Notes: a model not told the origin generated them from the sequence alone. DNA of 64,000 bases from Herbidospora mongoliensis (GCF_001570545.1 NZ_BBXD01000020.1:186001-250000); one strand, 5' to 3'; counted from the stretch's first letter, positions 1 to 9,555 are shown. A program made the numbers and translations.

Positions 1-741
1 GTGGGCGGCGGCGGCGCCGACACCTGGGCGGACATGTACCCGCTGACCGGGACGGTCGCCACCGACGTCTACAGGAAGACGCCCGACTGGCTGCTGAAGC
101 GGTCGCAGGGCGCGGTTAAGTTCACCGACCCCGACTTCGTGGCCGCCGCCAAGAAGATCGAGGACCTGGCGAAGAACGAGTACATCGACCCCGCGGGCCT
201 GAGCAGGTCGTACGCCGACACCGAGCAGGCCTTCCGCGACGGCAAGGGCGCCATGTACCCCATGGGCTCCTGGTTCGCCACCGCGGCCGACGCCACCAAG
301 CCGGCCTTCGAGATCGGCGCCTTCCCCTGGCCGAGCGACGACGGCTCTCCCGTCACCCCGGTCTTCACCGGCGGCGGCACCCTGGTGAGCTCGACCGCGA
401 AGAACGTCGAGCTGGCCAAGAAGTGGGCCCTGGCGTTCGACGAGGACAAGGACAACAACGACGCGTTCGTGAAGGCCGACGGCTCGATCCCGGCGATCAA
501 GGGCTACACCCCGCCCGCCGACATGGGCCCGGTCTACAACGCGACCGTCGAGATCTACCAGAAGGGCATGGCGGACGGTTCGCTCTTCGACGCCTTCTCG
601 CAGGAGGCCGGCGACGGGGCGCTGCCCCCGGGCCTGGCCGACAAGGCCGCGCTCGGCGTGCAGGACCTGATCACCGGTAAGAAGAACGCCCAGCAGTTCG
701 CCGAGTTCCTCGACGACGAGTACGCCAAGGCGACGCAGTAA
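1..741 (+). CDS. ABC sugar-transporter substrate-binding protein, C-terminal part
   Basis: The frame is open at the window edge, so the true start and the signal peptide lie upstream. The 246 visible residues look like the C-terminal lobe of an extracellular carbohydrate-binding lipoprotein (SBP family 1). They include an alternating hydrophobic/aromatic pattern and the stretch YPMGSWF, where such proteins contact sugar, and end in a lysine-rich helix. Two permease genes and an alpha-mannosidase follow on the same strand, so the ligand is probably a mannose-containing oligosaccharide; that is inference from context. A strong GC hairpin right after the stop may stabilise this part of the mRNA and give more binding protein than permease, as is usual for such operons. 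Confidence 0.85.
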   Translation: MGGGGADTWADMYPLTGTVATDVYRKTPDWLLKRSQGAVKFTDPDFVAAAKKIEDLAKNEYIDPAGLSRSYADTEQAFRDGKGAMYPMGSWFATAADATKPAFEIGAFPWPSDDGSPVTPVFTGGGTLVSSTAKNVELAKKWALAFDEDKDNNDAFVKADGSIPAIKGYTPPADMGPVYNATVEIYQKGMADGSLFDAFSQEAGDGALPPGLADKAALGVQDLITGKKNAQQFAEFLDDEYAKATQ

Positions 742-767
742 CCTCCATGCCCCAGCAGACCCGGCAT

Positions 768-795
768 CGCGGGGCGCGCGTCCGCGCGCCCCGCG
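768..795 (+). terminator. Strong GC hairpin after the binding-protein gene (attenuator-like)
   Basis: CGCGGGGCGCGCG at 768-780 is followed after two bases by its exact reverse complement at 783-795. No T-run follows, so complete termination is unlikely. In binding-protein operons such a hairpin usually protects the upstream mRNA or partly terminates before the permease genes. Confidence 0.6.
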
Positions 796-823
796 CCCTC
801 CCGATCGGCCGACCGGTAACACG

Positions 824-895
824 ATGACCCAGATCCAGCAGAGCAGGGCCCCGCGCCCTCACCCGCTTCGCGAACGCGACGGGGTGACCCGATGA
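824..895 (+). CDS. Possible 23-codon leader ORF coupled to the permease gene
   Basis: An ATG at 824 opens 23 codons (starting MTQIQQS) that stop in a TGA overlapping the permease start as ATGA. The peptide resembles the permease N-terminus in opening with MTQ and being Arg/Pro rich, and the DNA shares a block like GGCCCCGCGCCCTCAC. It could be a coupling leader ORF or the debris of a duplicated start. No homology is claimed. Confidence 0.25.
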   Translation: MTQIQQSRAPRPHPLRERDGVTR

Positions 896-1836
896 CACAG
901 ACGATGCGGCCCCGGGCGCGGGTGAGGGCGCGGCCCGCGCCCTCACGTAAGAGGCCCGGCAGGTTCCTGCCCGGACTGGGCAGGTTCGCCCTGTTCGCGC
1001 TCCCCGGCCTGGTGGCCTACGCGCTGTTCGTGCTCGTCCCGATCGGGATGACCGCCTACAACAGCCTGACCAACCTGAACCCGTTCAATCCGCCGACGCA
1101 GTTCGTGGGCCTGCGGAACTACGTCAGCCTGCTGAGTGACGCGGAGTTCGGCCAGGCGCTGCTGAACACGGTCATCATCACGGCGATCATCACGGTGCTG
1201 GCCAACGCGGGCGGCCTGCTGATCGCGATGCTGCTCGACCGGCCGACCAAGCTGTACGTCCTGCTGCGCGGGGTGTTCTTCACCCCGGTCGTGCTCAGCT
1301 CGGTCGTCATCAGCGTCATCTGGCAGGCCATCCTGACCGACGACGGGCTGCTCAACTCGGCCCTGCGCGGCATCGGGATCGACGAGCCGCCGGGCTGGCT
1401 GTCCGATCCGGACATCGCGCTCTACTCGATCGCCTGGATCATGACCTGGCAGATGCTCGGCTTCTGCGTCGTGGTCTACCTGGCCGGGTTGCAGGGCGTG
1501 CCGCGCGAGCTCAACGAGGCCGCCGCGATCGACGGCGCGAGCGCGCTCCAGCGCTTCCGCAACGTCACCTGGCCGATGCTGGCCCCGGCGCTGACCATCA
1601 ACGTGGTCATGCTGCTGATCACCGGATTCAAGGCCTACGACCAGATCCGCGTGATCACCAACGGCGGGCCCGGCAACGGCACCACGGTGACCATGGCCTT
1701 CCAGGTCGTGCAGACGGCCTTCGTGAGCAACCGGATCGGCTACTCCTCGGCGCTGGCCGCGGTGATGCTCGCGATCGTCGCGTTCATCTCGGTGGTCGTG
1801 CTCCGGTTCCTGCAGAAGAGAGAGGTGTCCCAGTGA
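892..1836 (+). CDS. Sugar ABC transporter permease (MalF-type)
   Basis: A 314-residue inner-membrane protein with six hydrophobic segments after a short Arg-rich cytoplasmic N-terminus. The binding-protein-dependent transport signature (EAA loop) is visible as NEAAAIDGAS near residues 208-217, the site that docks on the ATPase. The family is CUT1 (MalF/UgpA-like), which imports oligosaccharides. The stop overlaps the start of the second permease (GTGA), so the two should be made in equal amounts. No ATPase gene is present; actinomycete CUT1 importers commonly share one MsiK-type ATPase encoded elsewhere. Start chosen at ATG 892, which overlaps a small upstream frame. Confidence 0.92.
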   Translation: MTQTMRPRARVRARPAPSRKRPGRFLPGLGRFALFALPGLVAYALFVLVPIGMTAYNSLTNLNPFNPPTQFVGLRNYVSLLSDAEFGQALLNTVIITAIITVLANAGGLLIAMLLDRPTKLYVLLRGVFFTPVVLSSVVISVIWQAILTDDGLLNSALRGIGIDEPPGWLSDPDIALYSIAWIMTWQMLGFCVVVYLAGLQGVPRELNEAAAIDGASALQRFRNVTWPMLAPALTINVVMLLITGFKAYDQIRVITNGGPGNGTTVTMAFQVVQTAFVSNRIGYSSALAAVMLAIVAFISVVVLRFLQKREVSQ

Positions 1837-2645
1837 ACGCGCGGCCGATCGTCGCCACGTTCGTGGGTGTGGTGTTCTTCCTGCCCCTCTACCTGGTGCT
1901 GGTGAACATCTTCAAACCGAGTGCGGCCGTGGTGGCCGACCCGGCCGGGCTGCCGTTCCCGCCCACCCTCGACAACCTCACCGCGGTGCTGACCCGGCCC
2001 GACCAGCTGTTCACCTTCGGCCTGATCAACTCGATCGCCGTCACCGCGCTGTCGGTCACCGTGCTCACCGTCTTCTCGGCGATGCTGGGCCACTATCTGG
2101 CCCGCGCCCGGCACTGGGGCGCCAAGGTCGTCATGGGCACGCTGCTGTGCGGGCTGATGATCCCGGTGCCGGTCATCATGGCCCCGATCACGACCGTGCT
2201 GAAGTGGTTCGACCTGATGACGACCCTGCAGGGGCTCGTGCTGGTGAACGTCGGCTATTACGTGCCGTTCGGGGTGCTGCTCTTCATGGGGTTCGTGAAG
2301 GGGGTGCCGCTGGAGCTGGAGGAAGCGGCGTCGCTCGACGGCGCGAGCAGGTTCCGGGTGTTCTGGCAGGTGGTCTTCCCGCTGCTGCGGCCCGCCTCGG
2401 CCAGCGTGATGATCTTCCTGGGCGTGTGGATCTGGAACGACTTCCTGACCCCGCTCATCGTGCTCGGACCCGACAGCGGCACGACCGTGACGGTCGGCGT
2501 CTACCGGGCCATCGGGCAGTACCAATCGGACTTCGGGTCGGTCTTCGCGTTCATGTTCCTGGCCACGCTGCCGATCCTGATCTTCTACCTCGCCCTGCAG
2601 AAGAACTTCGTCAAGGGCCTGACCGGCGGGGCGGTCAAGGGATGA
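1833..2645 (+). CDS. Sugar ABC transporter permease (MalG-type)
   Basis: 270 residues, six transmembrane segments, EAA loop EEAASLDGAS at about residues 163-172. It is the second half of the heterodimeric CUT1 channel together with the preceding gene. Translation starts at a GTG that overlaps the previous stop by four bases, and its own TGA overlaps the ATG of the alpha-mannosidase. Importer and enzyme are therefore translationally coupled, which links transport to mannoside breakdown. Confidence 0.92.
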   Translation: MNARPIVATFVGVVFFLPLYLVLVNIFKPSAAVVADPAGLPFPPTLDNLTAVLTRPDQLFTFGLINSIAVTALSVTVLTVFSAMLGHYLARARHWGAKVVMGTLLCGLMIPVPVIMAPITTVLKWFDLMTTLQGLVLVNVGYYVPFGVLLFMGFVKGVPLELEEAASLDGASRFRVFWQVVFPLLRPASASVMIFLGVWIWNDFLTPLIVLGPDSGTTVTVGVYRAIGQYQSDFGSVFAFMFLATLPILIFYLALQKNFVKGLTGGAVKG

Positions 2646-5600
2646 ACCTGACGATCGAGTCCACCGAACTGTTCGCCGGGCCGGCCGACGCTCCCCGCCA
2701 GATCCTGCGCGTCACGACGTCGGCCCACGGCCCGATCGACATCGAGGTCACGGGCGAGGCCTGGGGGGAACTCCGGGGGGTCTCCGGTACGGGGACTCAT
2801 GAGGTCCCGGTCACCACCGATGCCCGGCCGGGGCGACGCGTCGACATCACCGTCCGGGCCGGGGACATCAGCCAAGAAGCGACCATGCGAACAGCTGAGC
2901 CCGGCTGGAGCGTCTACCTGGTCTCGCACTTCCACTACGACCCCGTCTGGTGGAACACCCAGGCCGGGTACGCCAGTGAGTGGGAGGACCAGCCGGACGC
3001 CCAGGAGATCCGGATGAGCTTCCAGTTCACCGCGTTCCAGTTGATCGACGCCCACCTGGAACTGGCCAGGCGCGACGCCGATTACAAGTTCGTGCTGGCC
3101 GAGGTCGACTATCTCAAGCCGTACTGGGACACCTTCCCCGAGAACCGCGCCTACATCGCCAAGCTCGTGGCCGACGGCCGCCTGGAGATCATGGGCGGGA
3201 CCTACAACGAGCCCAACACCAACCTCACCGGCGCCGAGACGACGATCCGCAACGCCGTCTACGGGGTCGGGTTCCAGCGCGACGTCCTCGGCGGCGAGCC
3301 CTCGACGGCCTGGCAGCTCGACGCGTTCGGGCACGACCCGCAGTTCCCCGGGATGATGGCCGACGCCGGGCTCACCTCCAGCGCGTGGGCGCGCGGGCCC
3401 TTCCACCAGTGGGGGCCGATCCTGGAGGTCGGCACCTACGACACGCCGCACGGCGACCCGTCGGGCATGCAGTTCCGCAGCGAGTTCGAGTGGATCTCCC
3501 CCTCGGGGCGCGGCCTGCTGACCCATTACATGGCCGCGCACTACGGCGCCGGATGGTCGATGGACTCCGCGCAGACCCTCGAAAAGGCCGAAGAGTCGGT
3601 GTACGGGCTGTTCCTCGACCTGAAGAAGGTCGCGGCCACCCGGAACGTGCTGGTGCCGGTGGGCACCGACTACAGCCCGCCGAACAAGTGGCTGACCGAC
3701 ATCCACCGCGACTGGAACGCCCGCTACGTGTGGCCGAGGTTCCTGTGCGCCATTCCCCGCGAGTTCTTCGCGGCGGTCACCGCCGAACTGGCCGCCGAGG
3801 GCCGCCGCCTGTCGCCGCAGACCCGGGACATGAACCCGATCTACACCGGCAAGGACGTGTCGTACATCGACACCAAGCAGGCCCAGCGGGCGGCCGAGAA
3901 CGAACTGCTCGACGCCGAGCGCTTCGCCGCCCTGGCCTGCCTGGCCGGCGGGGCCGAATATCCGGAGGCCGCGCTCGACAAGGCCTGGCGGCAGCTCGTC
4001 TTCGGGGCGCACCACGACGCCATCACCGGGACCGAGTCTGACCAGGTCTACCTCGACCTGCTGGCCGGGTGGCGGGAGGCGTACGACCTCGCGGAGGAGG
4101 TGCACACGGCGGCGCTGGAGCATCTGGCCGCCCGCACCCGGACCCCGGGCGAGAGTGTCGTGGTCTACAACGCCAACGCGTGGCCGCGCACCGACGTCGT
4201 GCGGGTCACCGTGCCCGCGCCCTTCGCCGGGCTGACCGACGACAGGGGGAACGACGTTCCGTGCCTGGTCGAGCGGGCCGACGACAGCCGGGCCGAGATC
4301 GTCTTCCTGGCCACCGGCGTGCCGTCGGTCGGCTACCGCTCCTACCACCTCTCCGCATCGGGTGCCGGCGAGGAGTGGGCGGTCGAGGAGACGTACACGA
4401 TCGAGAACGAGTTCCACAGGCTCACCGTCGACCCCGCGCGGGGTGGTGGTGTGGTCTCGCTGAGAGACCTGGTCACGGGGGATGAGCTGATCACGGCCGG
4501 GGAGGTCGGCAACGAGCTGGTCGTGTACGACGAGTACCACGAACACCCGGTCTTCCGTGAAGGCCCGTGGCACCTGCTGCCCACGGGCGTCTCCACGGGC
4601 AGCGCCGCACTCCCCGCGCGTTCGGTCACGACCGAGCGGTCGCGGCTCGGCCGGCGGATCACCGTCACCGGCTCGCTCGGCCCCGTCGCGTACACACAGA
4701 CGATCACTCTGTGGGACGGCCTCGCCCGGGTGGACTGCGCCACCCACGTCGACGGCTTCGATGGCGCGGACAAGCTGGTGCGGCTCCGCTGGCCGTGCGC
4801 GGTGCCGGGCGCGGTGCCCGTCTCCGAGGTGGGCCACGCGGTCGTCGGACGGCCCTTCGCCCACCCCGACGTCGACACGGCCGCCCACCCGTGGACGCTC
4901 GACAACCCGGCCTACCAGTGGTTCGGGCTGAGCGCGCCGGCCCGGATCTCCTTCGCGAACGGCACCGGCGTGCCGATCGCGGTCGCCGAGATCGTCGTGC
5001 CCCAGGAAGAGGACACGGCCGACGCCAGGGACCTCGCCGTGCGGCTGGCCCAGTCGGGTGTCACCTCGACGACCTCGTACGCCGCCGGCACCCGCTACGG
5101 CCTGCTGTCGTTCGACTCGAACCTGCCCGACGTGCGGTTCTCGATCGGCGGGCCGCTGGAGAACACCTTCACCGCCGAGGCCCTGCACGCCGCCGGACCC
5201 TCCTACGCCGAGGAACTGGACCGGCAGCTGGCGGAGAAGGGTTCGGCCGTCGTCTGGCTGCCCGCCCGCTTCACCCGCGAGCAGGCGTTCCACCCCGAGT
5301 CGGACCTGCGCGGCGTGCTCGATCTGCCCGTCGTGGTGATCGTCGGCTCGCCGGACAACGTTATCGACGATCATGTGGTGCGCATCGACCAGGCCGTCGA
5401 CCAGGTCGAGGAACGCCGGACCGTCGCCGTCCTCAACAAGGGCGTGCCGGGGTTCGCGGTCGACCTCGAGGGGCGGCTGCACCTGTCTCTCCTGCGGTCG
5501 TCGACCGGCTGGCCGTCGGGCATGTGGATCGACCCGCCGCGCCGGACCGCCCCCGACGGGACCGGATTCGGCCTCCAGCACTGGAGTCACACCTTCGACT

Positions 5601-6766
5601 ACGCCATCGCCTCCGGCGGCGGCGACTGGCGCGACGCCGGGATCGTCGCCAAGGCGCACGACTACAACCATCCGCTGCGGCCGGTCGTCGAACCGGCCCA
5701 CGACGGTCCGCTGCCCCCCACCGCTTCCCTCGTGACCGTCGAGCCCGCCGGACAGGCGGTGCTGGCCGGGTTCAAGGCGGCCGGGAACCCGACGGCGGGC
5801 GGCGGGGCGGTGCCGGCCGATCCGCGCGATGGAGTGACGGCGCGATTCTACGAGCCGCACGGCAAGGCCGTCTCCATCCGGGTGACCTCGCCGTTCCCGC
5901 TGGTCGAGGCCGCGGTGGCGGATCTGCTGGAGACCGCGACCAGCGAGGCCAAGGTGCGGGACGGCGCGCTCGTCGCCGACCTCGGGCCGAGCGAGATCGC
6001 CACGTTCGTGCTGAAGACCGACACCCGGGACCCCGAAGGGCCGGGCGACCGGCTCGGCCGGGCCGCCGAGCCCGCTCAGCCGGTGTTCTCGCGCTACTGG
6101 CTGCACAACCGGGGCTCGGCGCCGCTCGGGTACCAGCCGCTGAGCCTGCACGCCCGCACCGCGCCGGGGAAGGTCACGGTCTCGCTGGCCAGCGACCTCG
6201 TCGACGCCGCCGTCGAGGGCGAGGTCCGGGTGGTCGTGCCGCCGGGGTGGCAGGCTTCGCCCGCGATTCGTCCGGTACGGCTCGCGCCGCGCGGCTGGAC
6301 CACGTTCGACGTGGCGCTGAGTCCACCGGCCGACGCGGGCGAGGGGCCCTGGCCGGTGGCCGTCACGATGGTGCACGGCGGCCAGACGCACGAGGACGTG
6401 GTCTTCTTCGACGGTTCGGGGAACCCGGTCAGTCCTGGTCCGGCTTCGCTGCTCGCGGTCGACGTACCAGAGGAAGGTGTCGTCGTCGGCCGGGGAGAGC
6501 GGGCCCCGCTGCCGGTCACGCTGACCAACCACGCGCCGTTCGCGATCCGGGGGGAGATCCAGGTCCTCGGGCCGTGGGGGACCTGGGGTGTCACCGGGCC
6601 GCTGATCCATCCGCTGGACATCGGGCCAGGCGAGAGCCGGACGCTCGATGTGGTCGCCGAGGTGCCGGTCGGGATGCGGCCGGGGCGGTGGTGGCTGCTG
6701 GTCAAGGCCATGTGGTTCGGACGGGTGAGCTACTCGCCGTCCGTGCCGTTCGAGGTGCAGGGGTAA
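2642..6766 (+). CDS. GH38 alpha-mannosidase with C-terminal accessory domains
   Basis: 1374 residues, cytoplasmic (no signal peptide). GH38 retaining alpha-mannosidase marks are clear: HFHYDPVWW at residues 96-104 (first zinc ligands), WQLDAFGH at 224-231 with D227 as the likely nucleophile, and HHDAITGT at 457-464 (zinc and substrate binding). A beta-rich C-terminal half follows and ends in an immunoglobulin-like NEW3-type module after about residue 1250. The protein is longer than typical bacterial GH38 enzymes (about 1000 residues) because of these additions. It probably hydrolyses imported alpha-mannosides. Start at ATG 2642 overlaps the permease stop (ATGA); the frame is open further upstream, but that part is only the permease gene read in another frame. 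Confidence 0.93.
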   Translation: MNLTIESTELFAGPADAPRQILRVTTSAHGPIDIEVTGEAWGELRGVSGTGTHEVPVTTDARPGRRVDITVRAGDISQEATMRTAEPGWSVYLVSHFHYDPVWWNTQAGYASEWEDQPDAQEIRMSFQFTAFQLIDAHLELARRDADYKFVLAEVDYLKPYWDTFPENRAYIAKLVADGRLEIMGGTYNEPNTNLTGAETTIRNAVYGVGFQRDVLGGEPSTAWQLDAFGHDPQFPGMMADAGLTSSAWARGPFHQWGPILEVGTYDTPHGDPSGMQFRSEFEWISPSGRGLLTHYMAAHYGAGWSMDSAQTLEKAEESVYGLFLDLKKVAATRNVLVPVGTDYSPPNKWLTDIHRDWNARYVWPRFLCAIPREFFAAVTAELAAEGRRLSPQTRDMNPIYTGKDVSYIDTKQAQRAAENELLDAERFAALACLAGGAEYPEAALDKAWRQLVFGAHHDAITGTESDQVYLDLLAGWREAYDLAEEVHTAALEHLAARTRTPGESVVVYNANAWPRTDVVRVTVPAPFAGLTDDRGNDVPCLVERADDSRAEIVFLATGVPSVGYRSYHLSASGAGEEWAVEETYTIENEFHRLTVDPARGGGVVSLRDLVTGDELITAGEVGNELVVYDEYHEHPVFREGPWHLLPTGVSTGSAALPARSVTTERSRLGRRITVTGSLGPVAYTQTITLWDGLARVDCATHVDGFDGADKLVRLRWPCAVPGAVPVSEVGHAVVGRPFAHPDVDTAAHPWTLDNPAYQWFGLSAPARISFANGTGVPIAVAEIVVPQEEDTADARDLAVRLAQSGVTSTTSYAAGTRYGLLSFDSNLPDVRFSIGGPLENTFTAEALHAAGPSYAEELDRQLAEKGSAVVWLPARFTREQAFHPESDLRGVLDLPVVVIVGSPDNVIDDHVVRIDQAVDQVEERRTVAVLNKGVPGFAVDLEGRLHLSLLRSSTGWPSGMWIDPPRRTAPDGTGFGLQHWSHTFDYAIASGGGDWRDAGIVAKAHDYNHPLRPVVEPAHDGPLPPTASLVTVEPAGQAVLAGFKAAGNPTAGGGAVPADPRDGVTARFYEPHGKAVSIRVTSPFPLVEAAVADLLETATSEAKVRDGALVADLGPSEIATFVLKTDTRDPEGPGDRLGRAAEPAQPVFSRYWLHNRGSAPLGYQPLSLHARTAPGKVTVSLASDLVDAAVEGEVRVVVPPGWQASPAIRPVRLAPRGWTTFDVALSPPADAGEGPWPVAVTMVHGGQTHEDVVFFDGSGNPVSPGPASLLAVDVPEEGVVVGRGERAPLPVTLTNHAPFAIRGEIQVLGPWGTWGVTGPLIHPLDIGPGESRTLDVVAEVPVGMRPGRWWLLVKAMWFGRVSYSPSVPFEVQG

Positions 6767-7459
6767 ATGGTGATCGCCGCTCTCGTCGAGGGCACCTCTG
6801 TCACGCTGGAGCAGGTCACCGCGCGGATGGCCGCACTGCGACGCGGTCCCCGCGGTGACCTGCTCCCGGCCGACGGCACCACCGAGGGCCGTCAGCTACG
6901 CCGCTGGGTGGTGCAGCTCCTGGTCGCCGAACGGGTGATCGCCGCCGAAGCTCTGGAAAGAGGCGTGCGCGCGGGTGGTCCGCCGATGGAACTGCCGGCC
7001 ACCGCCAGGCTGGAACTCGGCAGCGTCGTGGCGGCCGTGCTGGCGAGCGACCCGCTCGCGCAGGCCCTCTACCGCGACCTCACCGCCGACGTCACGGTCT
7101 CCGAGGAGGAGGTGGGCCGCTACTACGCCGCCAACCCCGACCGCTACCGGCCGGGGCCGGCCCGGCTGGTCACCCATCAGGCGCTCACCTATGCGGTGAC
7201 GGCCGCCGACCTGGTGCCGGAGGCCGTTTTCACGGCTGCGGACGGAGAGCGGGTGGGGGAGTTCGTCGTGGGGGCGTACACGCGACAGGACCTGACCCTC
7301 GCCGAGGCGGCGCCGCGGATCCGGGCGGTGCTGCTCGACGCCGCGCGGCGGCGGCGGTTCGCGCTCTGGGCCGACGCCCGGTGCGCGGCCGCTGTGTTAA
7401 CGCCCGGTTTCGAACACCCCGGCGACATCAGCCACTCTGATCACACCCACCGGCACTGA
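6767..7459 (+). CDS. Parvulin/SurA-like protein of unknown function
   Basis: 230 residues, starting at the base after the mannosidase stop, so surely the last gene of that operon. The stretch SEEEVGRYYAANPDRYRP at about residues 112-129 is typical of the linker helix before the PpiC/SurA rotamase domain, and the flanking helices resemble a SurA N-domain. There is no signal peptide or membrane segment, which is odd for a foldase. The region after the motif is too short and too divergent to be sure of a working isomerase domain. Its role beside a mannoside importer is unknown. Confidence 0.6.
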   Translation: MVIAALVEGTSVTLEQVTARMAALRRGPRGDLLPADGTTEGRQLRRWVVQLLVAERVIAAEALERGVRAGGPPMELPATARLELGSVVAAVLASDPLAQALYRDLTADVTVSEEEVGRYYAANPDRYRPGPARLVTHQALTYAVTAADLVPEAVFTAADGERVGEFVVGAYTRQDLTLAEAAPRIRAVLLDAARRRRFALWADARCAAAVLTPGFEHPGDISHSDHTHRH

Positions 7460-7516
7460 CGTGCAAGTTAAGGGTGGATATAGGTAATTCTCAGTAAAAG
7501 TCCGTAAGGTCCACCC

Positions 7517-8404
7517 ATGAACTGGAAACAACGGGTGAACGTTGCACTGGGCGAGTTCACCGGGTTCCATCTGGCGAAGATGGGTGAGACGCCGTCAATG
7601 AACGCGGGGTCGAAGAAAGCGGGCAAACCGACTCCGGCCCCCGCCTCGGATGTGCGGCCGCCGGCCGATGTCCGGACCGACCGGCTGCTGCGCGCCCCGA
7701 TCTTCGTGATGTCGCCGGTTCGGTCGGGTTCCACTCTGCTGCGCTCGATCCTGAACGCCCACCCGCTGCTGCACGCCCCCCACGAGCTGCATGTACGTCG
7801 CCTCACCGTCGGCTTCGGCACCGGGCTGTCCGAACGGGCGATGCACGCCCTCGGCCACAACCAGGCCGACCTGGAGCACCTTCTGTGGGACCGGGTGCTC
7901 CACCGCGAACTGCTGCGCAGCGGCAAGAGCCACATCGTCGACAAGACCCCGGCCAACGCCTTCGCCTTCGAGCGCCTGGCGACCTGCTGGCCCGACGCCC
8001 GGTTCGTGTTCCTGCTCCGCCACCCCGTCTCCATCGCCCGCTCCTGGCACGAGGCCGACCCGGACAAGCGCGACTACGCGGCGGCGGCGGCCGACGCGCT
8101 GCGCTACATGAAGGCCGTGGAGCGTGCCCGCAACGGGCTCAAGGGCCACACGGTCCACTACGAGGAGCTGACCGCCGACCCCGAGAAGGAGGTCCGCGCG
8201 ATCTGCGACTTCCTCACCATCCCCTTCGAACCCGCCATGCTGCGCTACGGCTCCGCGCAGACGGTCGTGGAGAAGGGCCTGGGCGACTGGAAGGACAAGA
8301 TCCTCTCCGGTGAGGTCCAGAAGGGGCGCGACCTGCCCGACGAGTCCGAGATTCCCGATGTGCTCCGCCCGATGAGCGTTAGCTGGGGGTACCTGCCCAA
8401 ATGA
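7517..8404 (+). CDS. Sulfotransferase family protein
   Basis: 295 residues. The PAPS-binding 5'-phosphosulfate loop is visible as SPVRSGST at residues 66-73, and the 3'-phosphate-binding strand as FLLRHPVSIARSW at about 157-169. It belongs to the bacterial Sulfotransfer_3-like group, which transfers sulfate from PAPS to carbohydrate or other hydroxyls. The gene overlaps the following glycosyltransferase (ATGA), suggesting that the pair decorates one cell-surface or secreted glycan; the acceptor is unknown. There is no Shine-Dalgarno sequence. A TAAGGT hexamer at 7505-7510, six bases before ATG 7517, would fit a leaderless mRNA. Confidence 0.85.
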   Translation: MNWKQRVNVALGEFTGFHLAKMGETPSMNAGSKKAGKPTPAPASDVRPPADVRTDRLLRAPIFVMSPVRSGSTLLRSILNAHPLLHAPHELHVRRLTVGFGTGLSERAMHALGHNQADLEHLLWDRVLHRELLRSGKSHIVDKTPANAFAFERLATCWPDARFVFLLRHPVSIARSWHEADPDKRDYAAAAADALRYMKAVERARNGLKGHTVHYEELTADPEKEVRAICDFLTIPFEPAMLRYGSAQTVVEKGLGDWKDKILSGEVQKGRDLPDESEIPDVLRPMSVSWGYLPK

Positions 8405-9534
8405 AGATCCGCTATATGCTCCTCCACGCTTACGGCATGGGTGGAACAATTCGGACCGTCATCACCCAGGCGAACGCCATGGCCGAGCGCGGCCACGAAG
8501 TGGAGATCGTCAGCACCGTCCGCCGCCGTGACGACACGCAGTTCCAGATCGACCCCCGCGTCAAGATGAGCGCCATCGTCGACCAGCGCGGCGGGATCGA
8601 GCCGGTCACCTTCACCGACCGGGTGATGCGCCGGCTGCGCGGCAAGGCGGTGCCCGAGGGTGAGTTCGCCGCCCACTGGTTCACCGCCCACGTCGAGAAG
8701 GCCGTCACCGAATACGTCGCGGGCCTCGACGACGGCATCCTGGTCACCACCCGGCCGGGGCTCAACCTGATCGCCGCCCGGCACGGCCGCAAGAGCGTGG
8801 TGCGGGTCGGCCAGGAGCACATGAACCTGCGCACCCACAAGGAGCCGGTCCGTCAGGAGATCGCCCGCCAGTACGGCAGGCTCGACCTGGTCACCGTGCT
8901 GACCAGGACCGACATGCACGAATACCAGCGCCTCGCCCCTGGCGTGAAGACCCGGCTGATGCCCAACTCGGTGCACATCGGCGGCCGCCGCCAGTCGCAC
9001 CTGACCAACCCCCGGGTCATCGCGGCCGGCCGGTTGAAGGCCCAGAAGGGCTTCGACCTGCTGATCCCGGCCTTCGAGCAGGTCCCGCACCCCGACTGGA
9101 CCCTCGACGTGTACGGAGAGGGCTCCTCGCTACCCAAGCTGCTCAGCAAGATCAGCCAGGCTGAGCGCATTCGGTTCCGGGGCCGTACCGAGAAGCTGTG
9201 GGACGAACTCGCCGACTCCTCGATCTACGTGCTCAGCTCCCGGTTCGAGGGGCTGCCCATGGTGATGCTGGAGGCGATGGCCCACGGCCTGGCCGTGGTC
9301 AGCTTCGACTGCCCGACGGGCCCCGGCGACGTGATCGTCGACAACGTCAACGGGCTGCTGGTGCCGCCCAAGGACACCGTCGCGCTGGGCGAGGCCATCA
9401 CCCGCCTCATCGAGGACGACACGCTGCGCAAGCGGCTCGGCGGCGCGGCGCTGGAGACGGCCAGGAACTACACGGCCGACTCGATCATGCCGCGCTGGGA
9501 GGCGCTCTTCACCGAACTGCTCGCGAGGAGTTAG
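8401..9534 (+). CDS. GT4-family glycosyltransferase
   Basis: 377 residues with the GT-B fold of retaining glycosyltransferases. An N-terminal Gly-rich acceptor loop (HAYGMGGT near residues 9-16) is followed by a C-terminal donor domain with AAGRLKAQKGFD and the EX7E signature EGLPMVMLE near 282-290. It transfers a sugar from a nucleotide donor; donor and acceptor cannot be read from the sequence. It is translationally coupled to the upstream sulfotransferase, so the two probably act on the same product. Confidence 0.9.
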   Translation: MKIRYMLLHAYGMGGTIRTVITQANAMAERGHEVEIVSTVRRRDDTQFQIDPRVKMSAIVDQRGGIEPVTFTDRVMRRLRGKAVPEGEFAAHWFTAHVEKAVTEYVAGLDDGILVTTRPGLNLIAARHGRKSVVRVGQEHMNLRTHKEPVRQEIARQYGRLDLVTVLTRTDMHEYQRLAPGVKTRLMPNSVHIGGRRQSHLTNPRVIAAGRLKAQKGFDLLIPAFEQVPHPDWTLDVYGEGSSLPKLLSKISQAERIRFRGRTEKLWDELADSSIYVLSSRFEGLPMVMLEAMAHGLAVVSFDCPTGPGDVIVDNVNGLLVPPKDTVALGEAITRLIEDDTLRKRLGGAALETARNYTADSIMPRWEALFTELLARS

Positions 9535-9555
9535 CCCCGGTATTACCCTTCAGCG

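Noticed and set aside
2585-6610. Very long open frame on the minus strand opposite the alpha-mannosidase
   Set aside because: It is Arg/Gly/Pro/Asp-rich low-complexity text typical of reading a GC-rich gene backwards; the plus strand carries all GH38 motifs.
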